Source of the DNA: an uncultured Allomuricauda sp.
GTDB taxonomy: Bacteria > Bacteroidota > Bacteroidia > Flavobacteriales > Flavobacteriaceae
Direction of reading: 5' to 3'
Length of the DNA stretch: 64,000 nucleotides
Assembly: GCF_947499695.1 (NCBI RefSeq)
Contig: NZ_CANMPQ010000001.1
Span: forward strand, 372,001 to 436,000
The notes under the pieces are model-generated. The model made no database searches. It saw only the letters and a list, made by a program, of their open reading frames with translations, and was not told the DNA's origin. This document shows positions 9,707 through 17,263 of the stretch, in pieces. Made by a program: the position numbers and the translations under genes. Position 1 is the stretch's first letter; each line of letters begins with the position of its first letter.

Positions 9707-11281
9707 TTAATGTTTTTTTCGCAATACCTTACCTGCCTTCAAGCCTTTGAACTTTGACTCATCGATAGAAACTTGTCCATTGACCAACACAAAATGAATA
9801 CCCTCAGGATATTGATGAGGTTCTTCGAATGTAGCCTTATCAATTATTGTATTGGGGTCAAAAATAACAAGGTCGGCCATCATGTTCTCTTTAATACTTC
9901 CTCTATTGGTCAACCCTAGAGAAGAGGCCGGTAGTTGCGTCATCTTATAAATTGCTTCTGGTAGTGTAATTACAGATTTTTCCCTTACATAATGCCCCAA
10001 CACACGTGGGAAGGTACCATACCATCTAGGATGCGGGTGCCCTTGCCCTGGTCGCACAAGTCTCCCATCAGATGCAATCATGGTTTGCGGATGTTTCATG
10101 ATTCGTTCAACATCTTCTTCATGCATAGCATGGTATATGCAAGATGCCCCACCATTCACTTGGGCTTCAATGACTAAATCGGCTCCATTTTCAAGGGTTG
10201 GTTCAAGACCTTTTAATTGGCACCAATACTCCAGTGTTTTTCCTTCCAGATTTCGATTCCATTTTACCTTGGCAAATTGAATTCGTTTTAAGTCTTCGCC
10301 ACCTCTATCATTCAAAATGTTGAATATGATTCCAGATTTTATACTATCTCTCAATTCAGGATTTTGAACACGTTCTATAAAGGCTTCATTACCACCAGCC
10401 CTGGCCCAACCGGGAATAAGGACGGAAATACCGGTGTGGCTTGCATTATATGGATATTGATCCAATTTGATATCCAATCCTGCTGCACGTGCTGAATCCA
10501 CCATGGCCAAGGTGACCGTACTTTTCCCCCACATTGGCTTTCCAATGGCTTTGTGATGGGTCAAAATAACCGGGATTTCAGCCTTTTCAGATATACTAAT
10601 TGCTTCTTCTACAGCATCAAAGAGCCCCAAGCCTTCCTCCCTTAGATGGGATGTATAAATACCGCCCATTGAAGATGCTACTTTTGACAATTCTATTACT
10701 TCATCCACTTTGGAAAAAGCTCCGGGAAGATATTTGAGTCCAGTTGAGATACCAAAAGCACCTTCCTCCATTGCTTGGCTCACTTGTTCTTTCATCTTTT
10801 CCAATTCTTCTTCAGTGGGAGCCCTATTTTCCAATGCCATAACATTTTTCCGCACTTGATTGTGTCCGACCAAATATGCTATGTTCATTCCAACACCAAT
10901 TTTATCCAAAGAGTCCAGATGAGTCTTAATGGGCCAGGGACTGCCCCCATCAGGGCCTCCCAAGGCGGTAGTAACCCCTTGTCGTACGTGACTTTCGCAA
11001 TCGGATAAATTCAATATGGGATCTAAATGCGCATGCATGTCAATAAAACCTGGAGCAACCGCCATGCCTTTTGCATCAATTATGCGAGTCGCCTTAAATT
11101 CTGATAGGTCACCAATACCAACGATGACTGAATCCTTTATAGCGATATCGGCTTTAAACGCCGCACTGCCAGAGCCATCATAAATGTCACCGTTTAAAAT
11201 AAGGATGTCATATTCCGGATTGTTACATCCGAGAAAAAGGACCACTCCGAAAATCAATTGAAATGCTACTTTACTTTTCAT
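9707..11281 (-). CDS. D-aminoacylase-like amidohydrolase, lipoprotein
   Basis: A metal-dependent amidohydrolase of the N-acyl-D-amino-acid deacylase group, predicted to release D-amino acids from N-acyl derivatives. The signal MKSKVAFQLIFGVVLFLGC gives a lipoprotein. Metal-site features are HAH in APGFIDMHAHLDP (about residue 80), the His of ILTHHKAIGKPMW (about 242) and the Asp in MIASDGR (about 403). Classical D-aminoacylases also have a Cys in a GNCG motif after GVTT; here that segment reads GVTTALGGPDGG, so the Cys is absent. It is the last gene of a three-gene operon with a D-amino-acid-type aminotransferase and an amino-acid-dehydrogenase-like oxidoreductase. A D-peptidase or dihydroorotase-like activity on another amide is possible. 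Confidence 0.8.
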   Translation of the reverse strand: MKSKVAFQLIFGVVLFLGCNNPEYDILILNGDIYDGSGSAAFKADIAIKDSVIVGIGDLSEFKATRIIDAKGMAVAPGFIDMHAHLDPILNLSDCESHVRQGVTTALGGPDGGSPWPIKTHLDSLDKIGVGMNIAYLVGHNQVRKNVMALENRAPTEEELEKMKEQVSQAMEEGAFGISTGLKYLPGAFSKVDEVIELSKVASSMGGIYTSHLREEGLGLFDAVEEAISISEKAEIPVILTHHKAIGKPMWGKSTVTLAMVDSARAAGLDIKLDQYPYNASHTGISVLIPGWARAGGNEAFIERVQNPELRDSIKSGIIFNILNDRGGEDLKRIQFAKVKWNRNLEGKTLEYWCQLKGLEPTLENGADLVIEAQVNGGASCIYHAMHEEDVERIMKHPQTMIASDGRLVRPGQGHPHPRWYGTFPRVLGHYVREKSVITLPEAIYKMTQLPASSLGLTNRGSIKENMMADLVIFDPNTIIDKATFEEPHQYPEGIHFVLVNGQVSIDESKFKGLKAGKVLRKKH

Positions 11282-11334
11282 AATGTTAGTTTTATATGGA
11301 AATATCTTTGATAAATATATGGAGCAATGCGCAC

Positions 11335-12198
11335 TTATAACGTTCCTTTATAGGTCCCCTTTACATCCAAAAATGCCTGTTGCAATTGCCTGGTAATGGG
11401 ACCAATGTTGCCATCTGAGGTAAAGGAGTGTTCATCAATCCTACCTATTGATGCAACCTGGGTTGTTGTGCCCGTTAGGAATGCTTCATCCATTTTGGCT
11501 AGATTTTCTATAAGAACGGCCTCTTCCCTCACTTCAATAGCCATCTTTTCACATAACTGCAATACAATCTGTCTCGTAATACCATCCAATATATTAGTAT
11601 CCGCCGGATGCGTATAAACAATATCGTTTTTTACAAAAAAGACATTACAATGGGACGCTTCTGTTATCCTTCCATATCTTATAAAGATAGCTTCGTACGA
11701 TTCTTGCTCCGCTGCTTTGTCATTGGCCATTACGTTGCCTAGAAGTGAAGTTGTCTTTATATCGCATCTGTGCCACCTACTATCTTCTGTGGTGATTGCG
11801 TCAATACTTTTCTGGTTAATGTCCGGTAATGTCAATGGAATGGCATACATGACAATGGTTGGTTTGGCAGACTTTGGAAATGCATGTTTTCTAACAGCGA
11901 CTCCGCGGGTAACCTGCATATATACCAAACAATCCACATCGCTTAGTTTGGAAGCGAAAAGTAATTTTTCAATTTCTTTAGGCAGTGTAGAAACATCAAA
12001 ATCTAGATTTATTTTCTCAAGACAGCTTGCCAGTCTGAGTAAATGTTCCTTGCCATAAAAAAACGTTTTACCAATTTGAACCATTACTTCATAGATTCCA
12101 TCACCAAACAAAAAGCCCCTGTCAAAAACTGATATTTGGGCTTCATTGTGTGGAACGATTTTTCCGTTTATGTATACTTTTTCAGGATAGTTGGCCAT
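11335..12198 (-). CDS. Class IV aminotransferase (D-amino-acid / branched-chain type)
   Basis: A PLP-dependent fold type IV transaminase. Visible motifs are VFDRGFLFGDGIYEVM near the N-terminus, the PLP lysine in DIKTTSLLGNVMA (about residue 148), ITEASHCNVFFV (phosphate and substrate region) and the FLTGTTTQVASI motif near the C-terminus. Length 287 matches D-alanine aminotransferases and branched-chain aminotransferases. It sits 33 bases downstream of the DapB-like dehydrogenase gene and 53 bases upstream of the D-aminoacylase-like gene on the same strand. This context favours the D-amino-acid class, giving 2-oxo acids from released D-amino acids. The exact substrate cannot be read from sequence. 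Confidence 0.83.
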   Translation of the reverse strand: MANYPEKVYINGKIVPHNEAQISVFDRGFLFGDGIYEVMVQIGKTFFYGKEHLLRLASCLEKINLDFDVSTLPKEIEKLLFASKLSDVDCLVYMQVTRGVAVRKHAFPKSAKPTIVMYAIPLTLPDINQKSIDAITTEDSRWHRCDIKTTSLLGNVMANDKAAEQESYEAIFIRYGRITEASHCNVFFVKNDIVYTHPADTNILDGITRQIVLQLCEKMAIEVREEAVLIENLAKMDEAFLTGTTTQVASIGRIDEHSFTSDGNIGPITRQLQQAFLDVKGTYKGTL

Positions 12199-12231
12199 TT
12201 AAACAGCTAAAAATTTTGTTGTCGATTTCTT

Positions 12232-13227
12232 TTAATTTAGATATCCTGGGACACCAATAGTGGCCATTGTATGCAGTCCAGGAGCTGCTCTTAATATGCT
12301 TTTTACCGCATTTATGGTAATAGCGCATGTGGCAATATCCCCATTTATACCCGTATCAATTTCAGAGGTGAATGAAGGAACACCTTTTACCGTAATTCTA
12401 TCATAGGACCTTGGTTCACCAACCGCGGCTTTGAAATGCATTTCTATTTTGCAGGTTCCATTCTGATAGCCGTGGGAAATCTGTTGTACCCCTCGCGCGT
12501 CACCTTTTTGAATTTCCATTGAAGGAGTTTTTAAATCATTCTCCGCAACTACCGGAATAAGGTCTTCCGTTACCTTATCAAGTTGAAGCCCTATGCTCTC
12601 GGCCAAGAAATATACGGATTCTTTGAGGCCTACGTGTCTAAGGGTGCCTTCAGCTTCTTTGGCTTTAAAGGAATTAAGGTCCAATCCGGCTCCGATTTTT
12701 TTCTGGAAAGGAATCCGTCTAGGGGTTGCATCCTGGATACGCTCGACCAAAATACTATCGATATTCTTGCAAACCGAACTTAGTACTGATGGTAAATAGT
12801 CCATTAAAAAGCCGGGGTTTACCCCAGTGCCAAGGCACGCTATGTTGTGTTTCTTACAAATAGCATCAATAGTTTTACTTGACTCTGGATTTTCTTCCCA
12901 AGGAAAAGAGAGTTCTTCGCAGGTAGACACTATAGGAATTCCTTGCTGTGCTACTTCTTCGATTTGAGTTTCCAGTTTTTTCACACTGGAAACTGTAGTT
13001 ATGATAGCAACATCCGGTTTTGCCTTAAGTTTTTGCACTGCATTTTCAACGGAGTTCTCAACCAAGACATTGGAGGATTCCCCATTCATAAGCTTTCCAA
13101 AATCAGTTCCTTCCAATTGTTTGTCGATATCTACGGCTGCAACCGTACAAATGCTTTCTTTTTCTGAAATGTACCTACCAATTTGTTGCCCGAGAGGCCC
13201 TAATCCAATTTGTAATACTGTTATCAT
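12232..13227 (-). CDS. DapB-like NAD(P)-dependent oxidoreductase (2,4-diaminopentanoate dehydrogenase-like)
   Basis: The N-terminus MITVLQIGLGPLGQQIGRYI is a Rossmann dinucleotide-binding start. The ILVERIQDATPRR region and the GTGVNPGFLMDYLP segment resemble the dihydrodipicolinate-reductase-like family that includes 2,4-diaminopentanoate dehydrogenase of ornithine fermentation. At 331 residues it is longer than true DapB (about 240-270), which supports the amino-acid-dehydrogenase-like group. It is the first gene of the operon and faces the mocR regulator across 56 bases, so a shared divergent control region is likely. The natural substrate is unknown; an amino or imino acid is inferred from context. 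Confidence 0.7.
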   Translation of the reverse strand: MITVLQIGLGPLGQQIGRYISEKESICTVAAVDIDKQLEGTDFGKLMNGESSNVLVENSVENAVQKLKAKPDVAIITTVSSVKKLETQIEEVAQQGIPIVSTCEELSFPWEENPESSKTIDAICKKHNIACLGTGVNPGFLMDYLPSVLSSVCKNIDSILVERIQDATPRRIPFQKKIGAGLDLNSFKAKEAEGTLRHVGLKESVYFLAESIGLQLDKVTEDLIPVVAENDLKTPSMEIQKGDARGVQQISHGYQNGTCKIEMHFKAAVGEPRSYDRITVKGVPSFTSEIDTGINGDIATCAITINAVKSILRAAPGLHTMATIGVPGYLN

Positions 13228-13283
13228 GTTTTTCTAAATGTTTAATATTTAGTCATTTAAAAGATATAAATCAATAATATAAA

Positions 13284-14834
13284 ATGTTTTTCTACCTTTC
13301 CCATACCAATTTTTTTTTTCAATGCATTTCAATTTTGAAGACCAAACTCAATAGCTTACTTATATCCCACGGTTTTAATCCAAATAAAGGAAAGGATAGT
13401 CTTTATATGAAGCTATCCAATGCGTTTATAAGTGCCATAAAGAAAAAGAGACTGGTAAAAGGATATCAACTGCCTCCAACCCGATTACTGGCCGAAGACA
13501 TGCAAGTATCACGCAGTACGGTAATCAAAGCTTATGAAATTCTTTGCATGGAAAATTATGTGTATGCGGTGCAAGGTTCGGGATATTATGTAAATGATAT
13601 TAAGGACAAAAAGATCCGGTACAGTCTAAGGACGCAAAAAGGAATTACCCAATATCCCAAGATTTCGGAAAGAGCAGAACATTTCGGTTCCAACATATCC
13701 ATAATGAACAGAGGGCATAACAAAGGCATTGCTTTTAGACCCGGTTTACCGCCATTGGATGTTTTTCCCGTTCGGCAGTGGCAAAATTTAACCAATAAAT
13801 ATTGGAAGGATATTCGATATTCCGATATGTCATACAGCCATACACTTGGCTTGGATTGTCTGAGACAGAACATTGCGGATTACCTAAAACTATATAGGAA
13901 CATACAATGTGATTATTCCCAAATTATTATCGTAACGGGTTCACTGCATTCTTTGTCCATTATTGGGGATTTGCTTTTGAATAAAAAGGATGAAGTGGTT
14001 GTGGAAAACCCAACCTATGCCAATGCTCTGGCTGTTTTTAAAAGCCTAAAAGCCAAGATTATTCCCGCGGCTATTGATTCCGAAGGTCTGTCTTTGGATA
14101 GTTTGAGCCATGTTAAATTGAAAAGAGGCAAATTGATTTTCACTACACCTTCCAACCAATATCCTACTGGGGTTCAAATGAGCCTTAAAAGACGATTGGA
14201 ACTTTTGGATTGGGCAGAAGAAAACAATATGATGATTATTGAAGACGATTATGATAATGAGTTTAGTAACTGGGAAACCCCAATTGCCTCGTTATATGGT
14301 TTGGACAAAGGCAATAGGGTTTTTTACCAAGGCACCTTCAATAAAATATTGCACCCCTCGATAAGATTAGGCTATTTGATTGCCCCTCCACATTATATCG
14401 ATAGCATCAAGGCTATGTTTGAGCAATCATTACGATTTATTTCCCCTGCTACACAACGGGTCATGTCTGATTTTATCGAAAAAGATTATCTCAGCCAGCA
14501 TTTACGTAAAGTGGTGCAAGTGGTCAAGGAACGCAAACAGTTTTTTGTGGACCAATTTCAACATGTTTTTGATGATACCTTTAAAATACAAGCCGCAAAC
14601 CATGGACTGCATGTAATGGCCAAACTCCCTGAAAATGTGAATGATATCGAGGTTTCCAAAATGTTGATGAAAGAAGAAATTATCTCATTTCCTTACAGTA
14701 AGTATTTTATCAAAAAGAAAACGGAAAAGGGCCTGGTCATGGGTTTTTCTTCGGTAACCAAACCTATTATCAAACAAAAATTGGAAAAAATGTCAAGGGT
14801 TTTCTATGGATATCAATCCGATATGGTTTCATAA
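13284..14834 (+). CDS. MocR-family regulator (GntR helix-turn-helix fused to aminotransferase fold)
   Basis: A PLP-binding transcription factor. The winged helix-turn-helix is at about residues 40-105 (KGYQLPPTRLLAEDMQVSRSTVIKAYEIL). A fold type I aminotransferase-like domain follows, with FTTPSNQYPTGVQMS, the EDDYDNEF motif and the PLP lysine in YQGTFNKILHPSIRLGY (about residue 358). The 516 residues are slightly long. The ATG at 13284 is the only ATG before the HTH, but a TTG at 13335 would give a family-like N-terminus, so the start is uncertain. Divergent position suggests it controls the 13227-9707 operon, as MocR proteins commonly regulate the adjacent amino-acid or amine pathway. Its last 195 bases and terminator region are duplicated at 16058-16349. 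Confidence 0.88.
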   Translation: MFFYLSHTNFFFQCISILKTKLNSLLISHGFNPNKGKDSLYMKLSNAFISAIKKKRLVKGYQLPPTRLLAEDMQVSRSTVIKAYEILCMENYVYAVQGSGYYVNDIKDKKIRYSLRTQKGITQYPKISERAEHFGSNISIMNRGHNKGIAFRPGLPPLDVFPVRQWQNLTNKYWKDIRYSDMSYSHTLGLDCLRQNIADYLKLYRNIQCDYSQIIIVTGSLHSLSIIGDLLLNKKDEVVVENPTYANALAVFKSLKAKIIPAAIDSEGLSLDSLSHVKLKRGKLIFTTPSNQYPTGVQMSLKRRLELLDWAEENNMMIIEDDYDNEFSNWETPIASLYGLDKGNRVFYQGTFNKILHPSIRLGYLIAPPHYIDSIKAMFEQSLRFISPATQRVMSDFIEKDYLSQHLRKVVQVVKERKQFFVDQFQHVFDDTFKIQAANHGLHVMAKLPENVNDIEVSKMLMKEEIISFPYSKYFIKKKTEKGLVMGFSSVTKPIIKQKLEKMSRVFYGYQSDMVS

Positions 14835-14931
14835 GAACGAGTGGCAAGTATGATATCTCTTACAATGAAAACATACCGCTAAAAACGCTTCTAGATTACC
14901 ACATTGAAAACAATAACAGTTGTAAAGAAAA
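14640..14931 (+). repeat. Parental copy of the duplicated mocR tail
   Basis: The last 65 codons of mocR plus about 97 bases after the stop recur at 16058-16349 in the same orientation with no gaps. By eye about nine bases differ, most of them silent third positions or in the untranslated part. The copy distance is 1418 bases. Confidence 0.95.
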
Positions 14932-14967
14932 ACAGCAGCTCAAAAATGAACTGCTGTTGTTGGTTTT
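14931..14967 (+). terminator. Hairpin after mocR
   Basis: AACAGCAG and CTGCTGTT form an 8-bp stem around a 12-base loop, followed by GTTGGTTTT. It lies about 97 bases after the mocR stop and is the first of four hairpins in this zone that precede a REP-like palindrome. Confidence 0.6.
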
Positions 14968-14971
14968 CTAA

Positions 14972-14992
14972 ACCACTAGTCTTTGACCAGTA
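14972..14992 (+). repeat. Degenerate REP-like palindrome
   Basis: ACCACTAGT...ACCAGTA keeps the left arm of the zone's REP palindromes (CACTAGT) but has a decayed right arm and lacks the AGCGGGG tail. It lies a few bases after the mocR hairpin, the same relation as in the other three units. Confidence 0.5.
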
Positions 14993-15088
14993 ACAGAGAA
15001 AAAAATTATCTAGCCTTTTTCCATTTAGCTTGCCTTTCTAAAACAAAACTTAAAAGTTTATCTCCGTCGAATTTACCATTGACACAAT

Positions 15089-15121
15089 CCCCCCCGCTAC
15101 CGCCAGTTTGTAACTGGTGGT
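15089..15121 (-). repeat. REP palindrome downstream of the RAYT gene
   Basis: Read on the minus strand it is ACCACCAGTT-ACAA-ACTGGCGGT followed by AGCGGGGGG. The arms pair with one A/C mismatch. It ends six bases from the transposase stop and is inverted relative to the REP at 15828-15863, so the two flank the transposase gene. Confidence 0.8.
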
Positions 15122-15126
15122 TAAAT

Positions 15127-15684
15127 CTAACCCAAAAAACCCATTTCATCAATTGACAAAATCGAGGTATCACCGCTAAAATTTCTGGCGCTGCTGTATT
15201 TCCAGTCTTCCGGTCGGACAACAAATCCAATTTCCACAGGGTTTTTATGGATATAATCCACCTTTTGTTTTATCACTGTAGTACTCCATAATTCAATGGG
15301 CTTGTTGTGGTGCTGCCAAAATTGATATTTAGTAATATTCCCTTTTTCCTCACCCGCTTTTTTAAATAGTTCCAATATCCATTCTTTTCTGCTTTCTTGA
15401 GGATTTTCTTTGATAGCCTTTGTTACTTCTTTAGCAGTATGTTTTTTAAAATCCCGTAATAGCTCAGAAGGATGTAGGTCTGCAGAACGGAAAATAAGGT
15501 GCACATGGCTTGGCAGAAAGCAATAGGCAAAAAGTTCCATTCCTTTTTCTCTTCTACAATAATCAACACTTTTTGCCAATACCTCAAAATATATCTGTCG
15601 GGTAAATACATCTATCCAATGGATGGTTGCAAAGGAAACAAAATAGACCCCGGCTGGATTATGGAACTTATAGTTTCTGCTCAT
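15127..15684 (-). CDS. REP-associated tyrosine transposase (RAYT, IS200-like Y1 fold)
   Basis: A 185-residue single-domain transposase of the Y1/IS200-like family, which nicks single-stranded DNA next to REP hairpins through a tyrosine. The metal-binding HxH is in CFLPSHVHLIFRS (about residue 60). The catalytic tyrosine is in KVDYIHKNPVEIGFV, and the VRPEDWKYSSARNF segment is typical of the family. Inverted REP palindromes lie on both sides (15089-15121 and 15828-15863), the usual RAYT arrangement. All catalytic residues are present and the frame is intact, so it may be active. There is no IS200/IS605 terminal structure and no TnpB, so it is not a conventional insertion sequence. Confidence 0.9.
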   Translation of the reverse strand: MSRNYKFHNPAGVYFVSFATIHWIDVFTRQIYFEVLAKSVDYCRREKGMELFAYCFLPSHVHLIFRSADLHPSELLRDFKKHTAKEVTKAIKENPQESRKEWILELFKKAGEEKGNITKYQFWQHHNKPIELWSTTVIKQKVDYIHKNPVEIGFVVRPEDWKYSSARNFSGDTSILSIDEMGFLG

Positions 15685-15780
15685 ATAGAAAAGATAGAGT
15701 TCCGTTTTTTGATTTTCTGGTTTCGATTGACCTATGTCTGTTGCTGGTTTATAATTGAGGAATTTTTGCTTATAAGGTAA

Positions 15781-15812
15781 AAGCCACAGTTTACACCGTG
15801 GCTTCTTTTTTT
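15781..15812 (+). terminator. Orphan terminator before a REP
   Basis: AAGCCAC and GTGGCTT form a 7-bp stem with a 10-base loop followed by CTTTTTTT. It points along the plus strand although the only neighbouring gene upstream (RAYT) is on the minus strand, so it has no obvious gene to terminate. Confidence 0.65.
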
Positions 15813-15827
15813 ACCATTCTTACTCAT

Positions 15828-15863
15828 ACCGCCACTAGTCGCAGACTAGCGGTAGCGGGGGGG
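15828..15863 (+). repeat. REP palindrome upstream of the RAYT gene
   Basis: ACCGCCACTAGT-CGCAG-ACTAGCGGT followed by AGCGGGGGGG. It is inverted relative to the REP on the other side of the transposase and lies 15 bases after the orphan terminator. Confidence 0.85.
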
Positions 15864-15864
15864 C

Positions 15865-15969
15865 ATATTGGAATTGGATGTCGAAAAATTGGTGTTGCAA
15901 TTTACTATTCATGCACCTGAAAAAGCATTGCGGGTAATAGTAAAGCATACCTATCTAGAGCTACTTTAA
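15865..15969 (+). pseudogene. Captured 3' tail of an unknown gene
   Basis: The plus-strand frame from the end of the REP is open for 34 codons and ends TYLELL then TAA, followed within seven bases by a perfect terminator hairpin. It has no start codon of its own beyond the REP. The residues (for example LQFTIHAPEKALRVIVKHTY) look like genuine protein. The parent gene is not in this window. It mirrors the mocR tail copy, which also starts exactly at a REP edge. Confidence 0.5.
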
Positions 15970-15975
15970 CTGAAA

Positions 15976-16002
15976 AAAGCCAGTTCTGTAAGAACTGGCT
16001 TT
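15976..16002 (+). terminator. Hairpin after the captured tail
   Basis: AAAGCCAGTTCT and AGAACTGGCTTT form a perfect 12-bp stem with a GTA loop, just after the TAA at 15969. The following U-run is short. Confidence 0.65.
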
Positions 16003-16027
16003 GTATAGTATTATATGTTTGTGCTAT

Positions 16028-16057
16028 CCCACTAGTTACAAACTAGCGGGAGCGGGG
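16028..16057 (+). repeat. REP palindrome
   Basis: CCCACTAGT-TACAA-ACTAGCGGG followed by AGCGGGG. The mocR tail copy begins at the very next base (16058). Confidence 0.85.
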
Positions 16058-16349
16058 AATGATATCGAGGTTTCCAAAATGTTGATGAAAGAAGAAATCA
16101 TCTCATTTCCTTATAGTAAATATTTTATCAAAAAGAAAACGGAAAAGGGTCTGGTCATGGGTTTTTCATCGGTAACCAAACCTATTATCAAACAAAAATT
16201 GGAAAAAATGTCAAGGGTTTTCTATGAATATCAATCCGATATGGTTTCATAAGAACGAGTGGCAAGTATGATATCTCTTACAATGAAAACATACCGCTAA
16301 AAACGCTTCTAGATTACCACATTGAAAGCAATAAGGGTTGTAAAGAAAA
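16058..16349 (+). pseudogene. Duplicated 3' end of mocR
   Basis: This is a copy of 14640-14931, the last 65 codons of the MocR regulator with its stop (16250-16252) and 97 bases of trailer, with about nine mismatches and no indels. It lacks the HTH and most of the aminotransferase domain, so it cannot encode a working regulator. It starts exactly at the 3' edge of a REP and is followed by its own hairpin and another REP. Confidence 0.93.
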
Positions 16350-16379
16350 AAGCCAGCTCTTATTAAAGAACTGGCTTTT
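16349..16379 (+). terminator. Hairpin after the mocR tail copy
   Basis: AAAGCCAG and CTGGCTTT form an 8-bp stem followed by TTTACATT. It differs in sequence from the hairpin at the parental locus but has the same position and resembles the AAAGCCAG hairpin at 15976. Confidence 0.6.
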
Positions 16380-16405
16380 ACATTATTTTGCTTCTACTCG
16401 TAGCG

Positions 16406-16435
16406 CCCACTAGTCACAGACTAGCGGGAGCGAGG
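16406..16435 (+). repeat. REP palindrome next to the RHS operon end
   Basis: CCCACTAGT-CACAG-ACTAGCGGG followed by AGCGAGG. It lies 16 bases from the stop codon of the minus-strand gene at 16452. Confidence 0.85.
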
Positions 16436-16451
16436 AGGACGGTACATCGTA

Positions 16452-17258
16452 TTACTCGTTACTTTCCCGTTTTACTGAAATATTGCCCTTGATTAAAAAA
16501 TCTATCAAATACAAAAAAGCCTCAATATCAATCGGTTTGGTATTTTTATCCATTTCTGGATGATATAGATACCTAAAAAGTCTTTTGTTTAGATTGAGCT
16601 CAACATTATTAACTTTAACATCAGGTACAAAGAATGAATCCATTAAATCATTTTCCGCTCTTCTTATAACCAATTCACCATTATATTTATCCATAACGTA
16701 TTGGCAAATAAAAACAAGAAGTGGTAATTCCATCTGATGTAAATGAGCTTCCTTTGAATAGGTGTAATGATTAAGTTTTCTATTAAGTTGTTCAATAAAT
16801 CCCTCACTAACATTACTGGTTTTAAATCCAACAAGTGAATTCAACTTCTCAAGAAATTGATGTTTTGTTTTCTTGAGGTTTAAAACCTTGTCTTTATTGA
16901 AAACAAAATTGTATCTCAGATATAGAGGATTAAAAGGAACTATATCAGTATAACTTTCCAAATAGGAATCATTTTTTACATACTTATTTATAATTACTTT
17001 GGTAAACTCTAGATAATTGTCAAAAGAACTACTACCCTTATTCTGAGGTTCAAATAGAATTATACTTTCCTCATCATCTTTAAAATAGACTTGAATAGAA
17101 TCATTTATCAACTCCAATTTTATTAAAGAATAGCCATCTCTATCAAGGTTTTTTGAAATTTTATTATCCATATAAGTACTATTTAAATCTAAAGTGTTTT
17201 GAGCACACATTGTAAATACAAATAATAAAGTCAAAGCTATACACCATCCAAATTTCAT
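16452..17258 (-). CDS. Secreted protein of unknown function, downstream of RHS gene
   Basis: I do not recognise this 268-residue protein. The ATG at 17258 (five bases after the RHS gene stop) is preferred over an in-frame TTG at 17267 because it opens a signal peptide, MKFGWCIALTLLFVFTMCAQ. The mature part is A+T-rich in codon use, mixed alpha/beta in appearance and rich in Lys, Asn and Tyr; no known motif was seen. Being directly downstream of an RHS protein with a unique C-terminal domain, it occupies the place of an immunity protein in polymorphic toxin loci. The export signal would place it in the periplasm or envelope. Immunity is an inference from position only. Confidence 0.6.
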   Translation of the reverse strand: MKFGWCIALTLLFVFTMCAQNTLDLNSTYMDNKISKNLDRDGYSLIKLELINDSIQVYFKDDEESIILFEPQNKGSSSFDNYLEFTKVIINKYVKNDSYLESYTDIVPFNPLYLRYNFVFNKDKVLNLKKTKHQFLEKLNSLVGFKTSNVSEGFIEQLNRKLNHYTYSKEAHLHQMELPLLVFICQYVMDKYNGELVIRRAENDLMDSFFVPDVKVNNVELNLNKRLFRYLYHPEMDKNTKPIDIEAFLYLIDFLIKGNISVKRESNE

Positions 17259-17263
17259 AATTG

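Noticed and set aside
15127..15684. IS200/IS605 insertion sequence
   Set aside because: There is a Y1-type transposase but no TnpB and no IS-type ends; flanking inverted REPs fit a RAYT instead.
15089..16435. Possible CRISPR array from repeated palindromes
   Set aside because: The five palindromes are unevenly spaced, in both orientations and interspersed with genes and gene tails; there is no regular spacer or cas gene.
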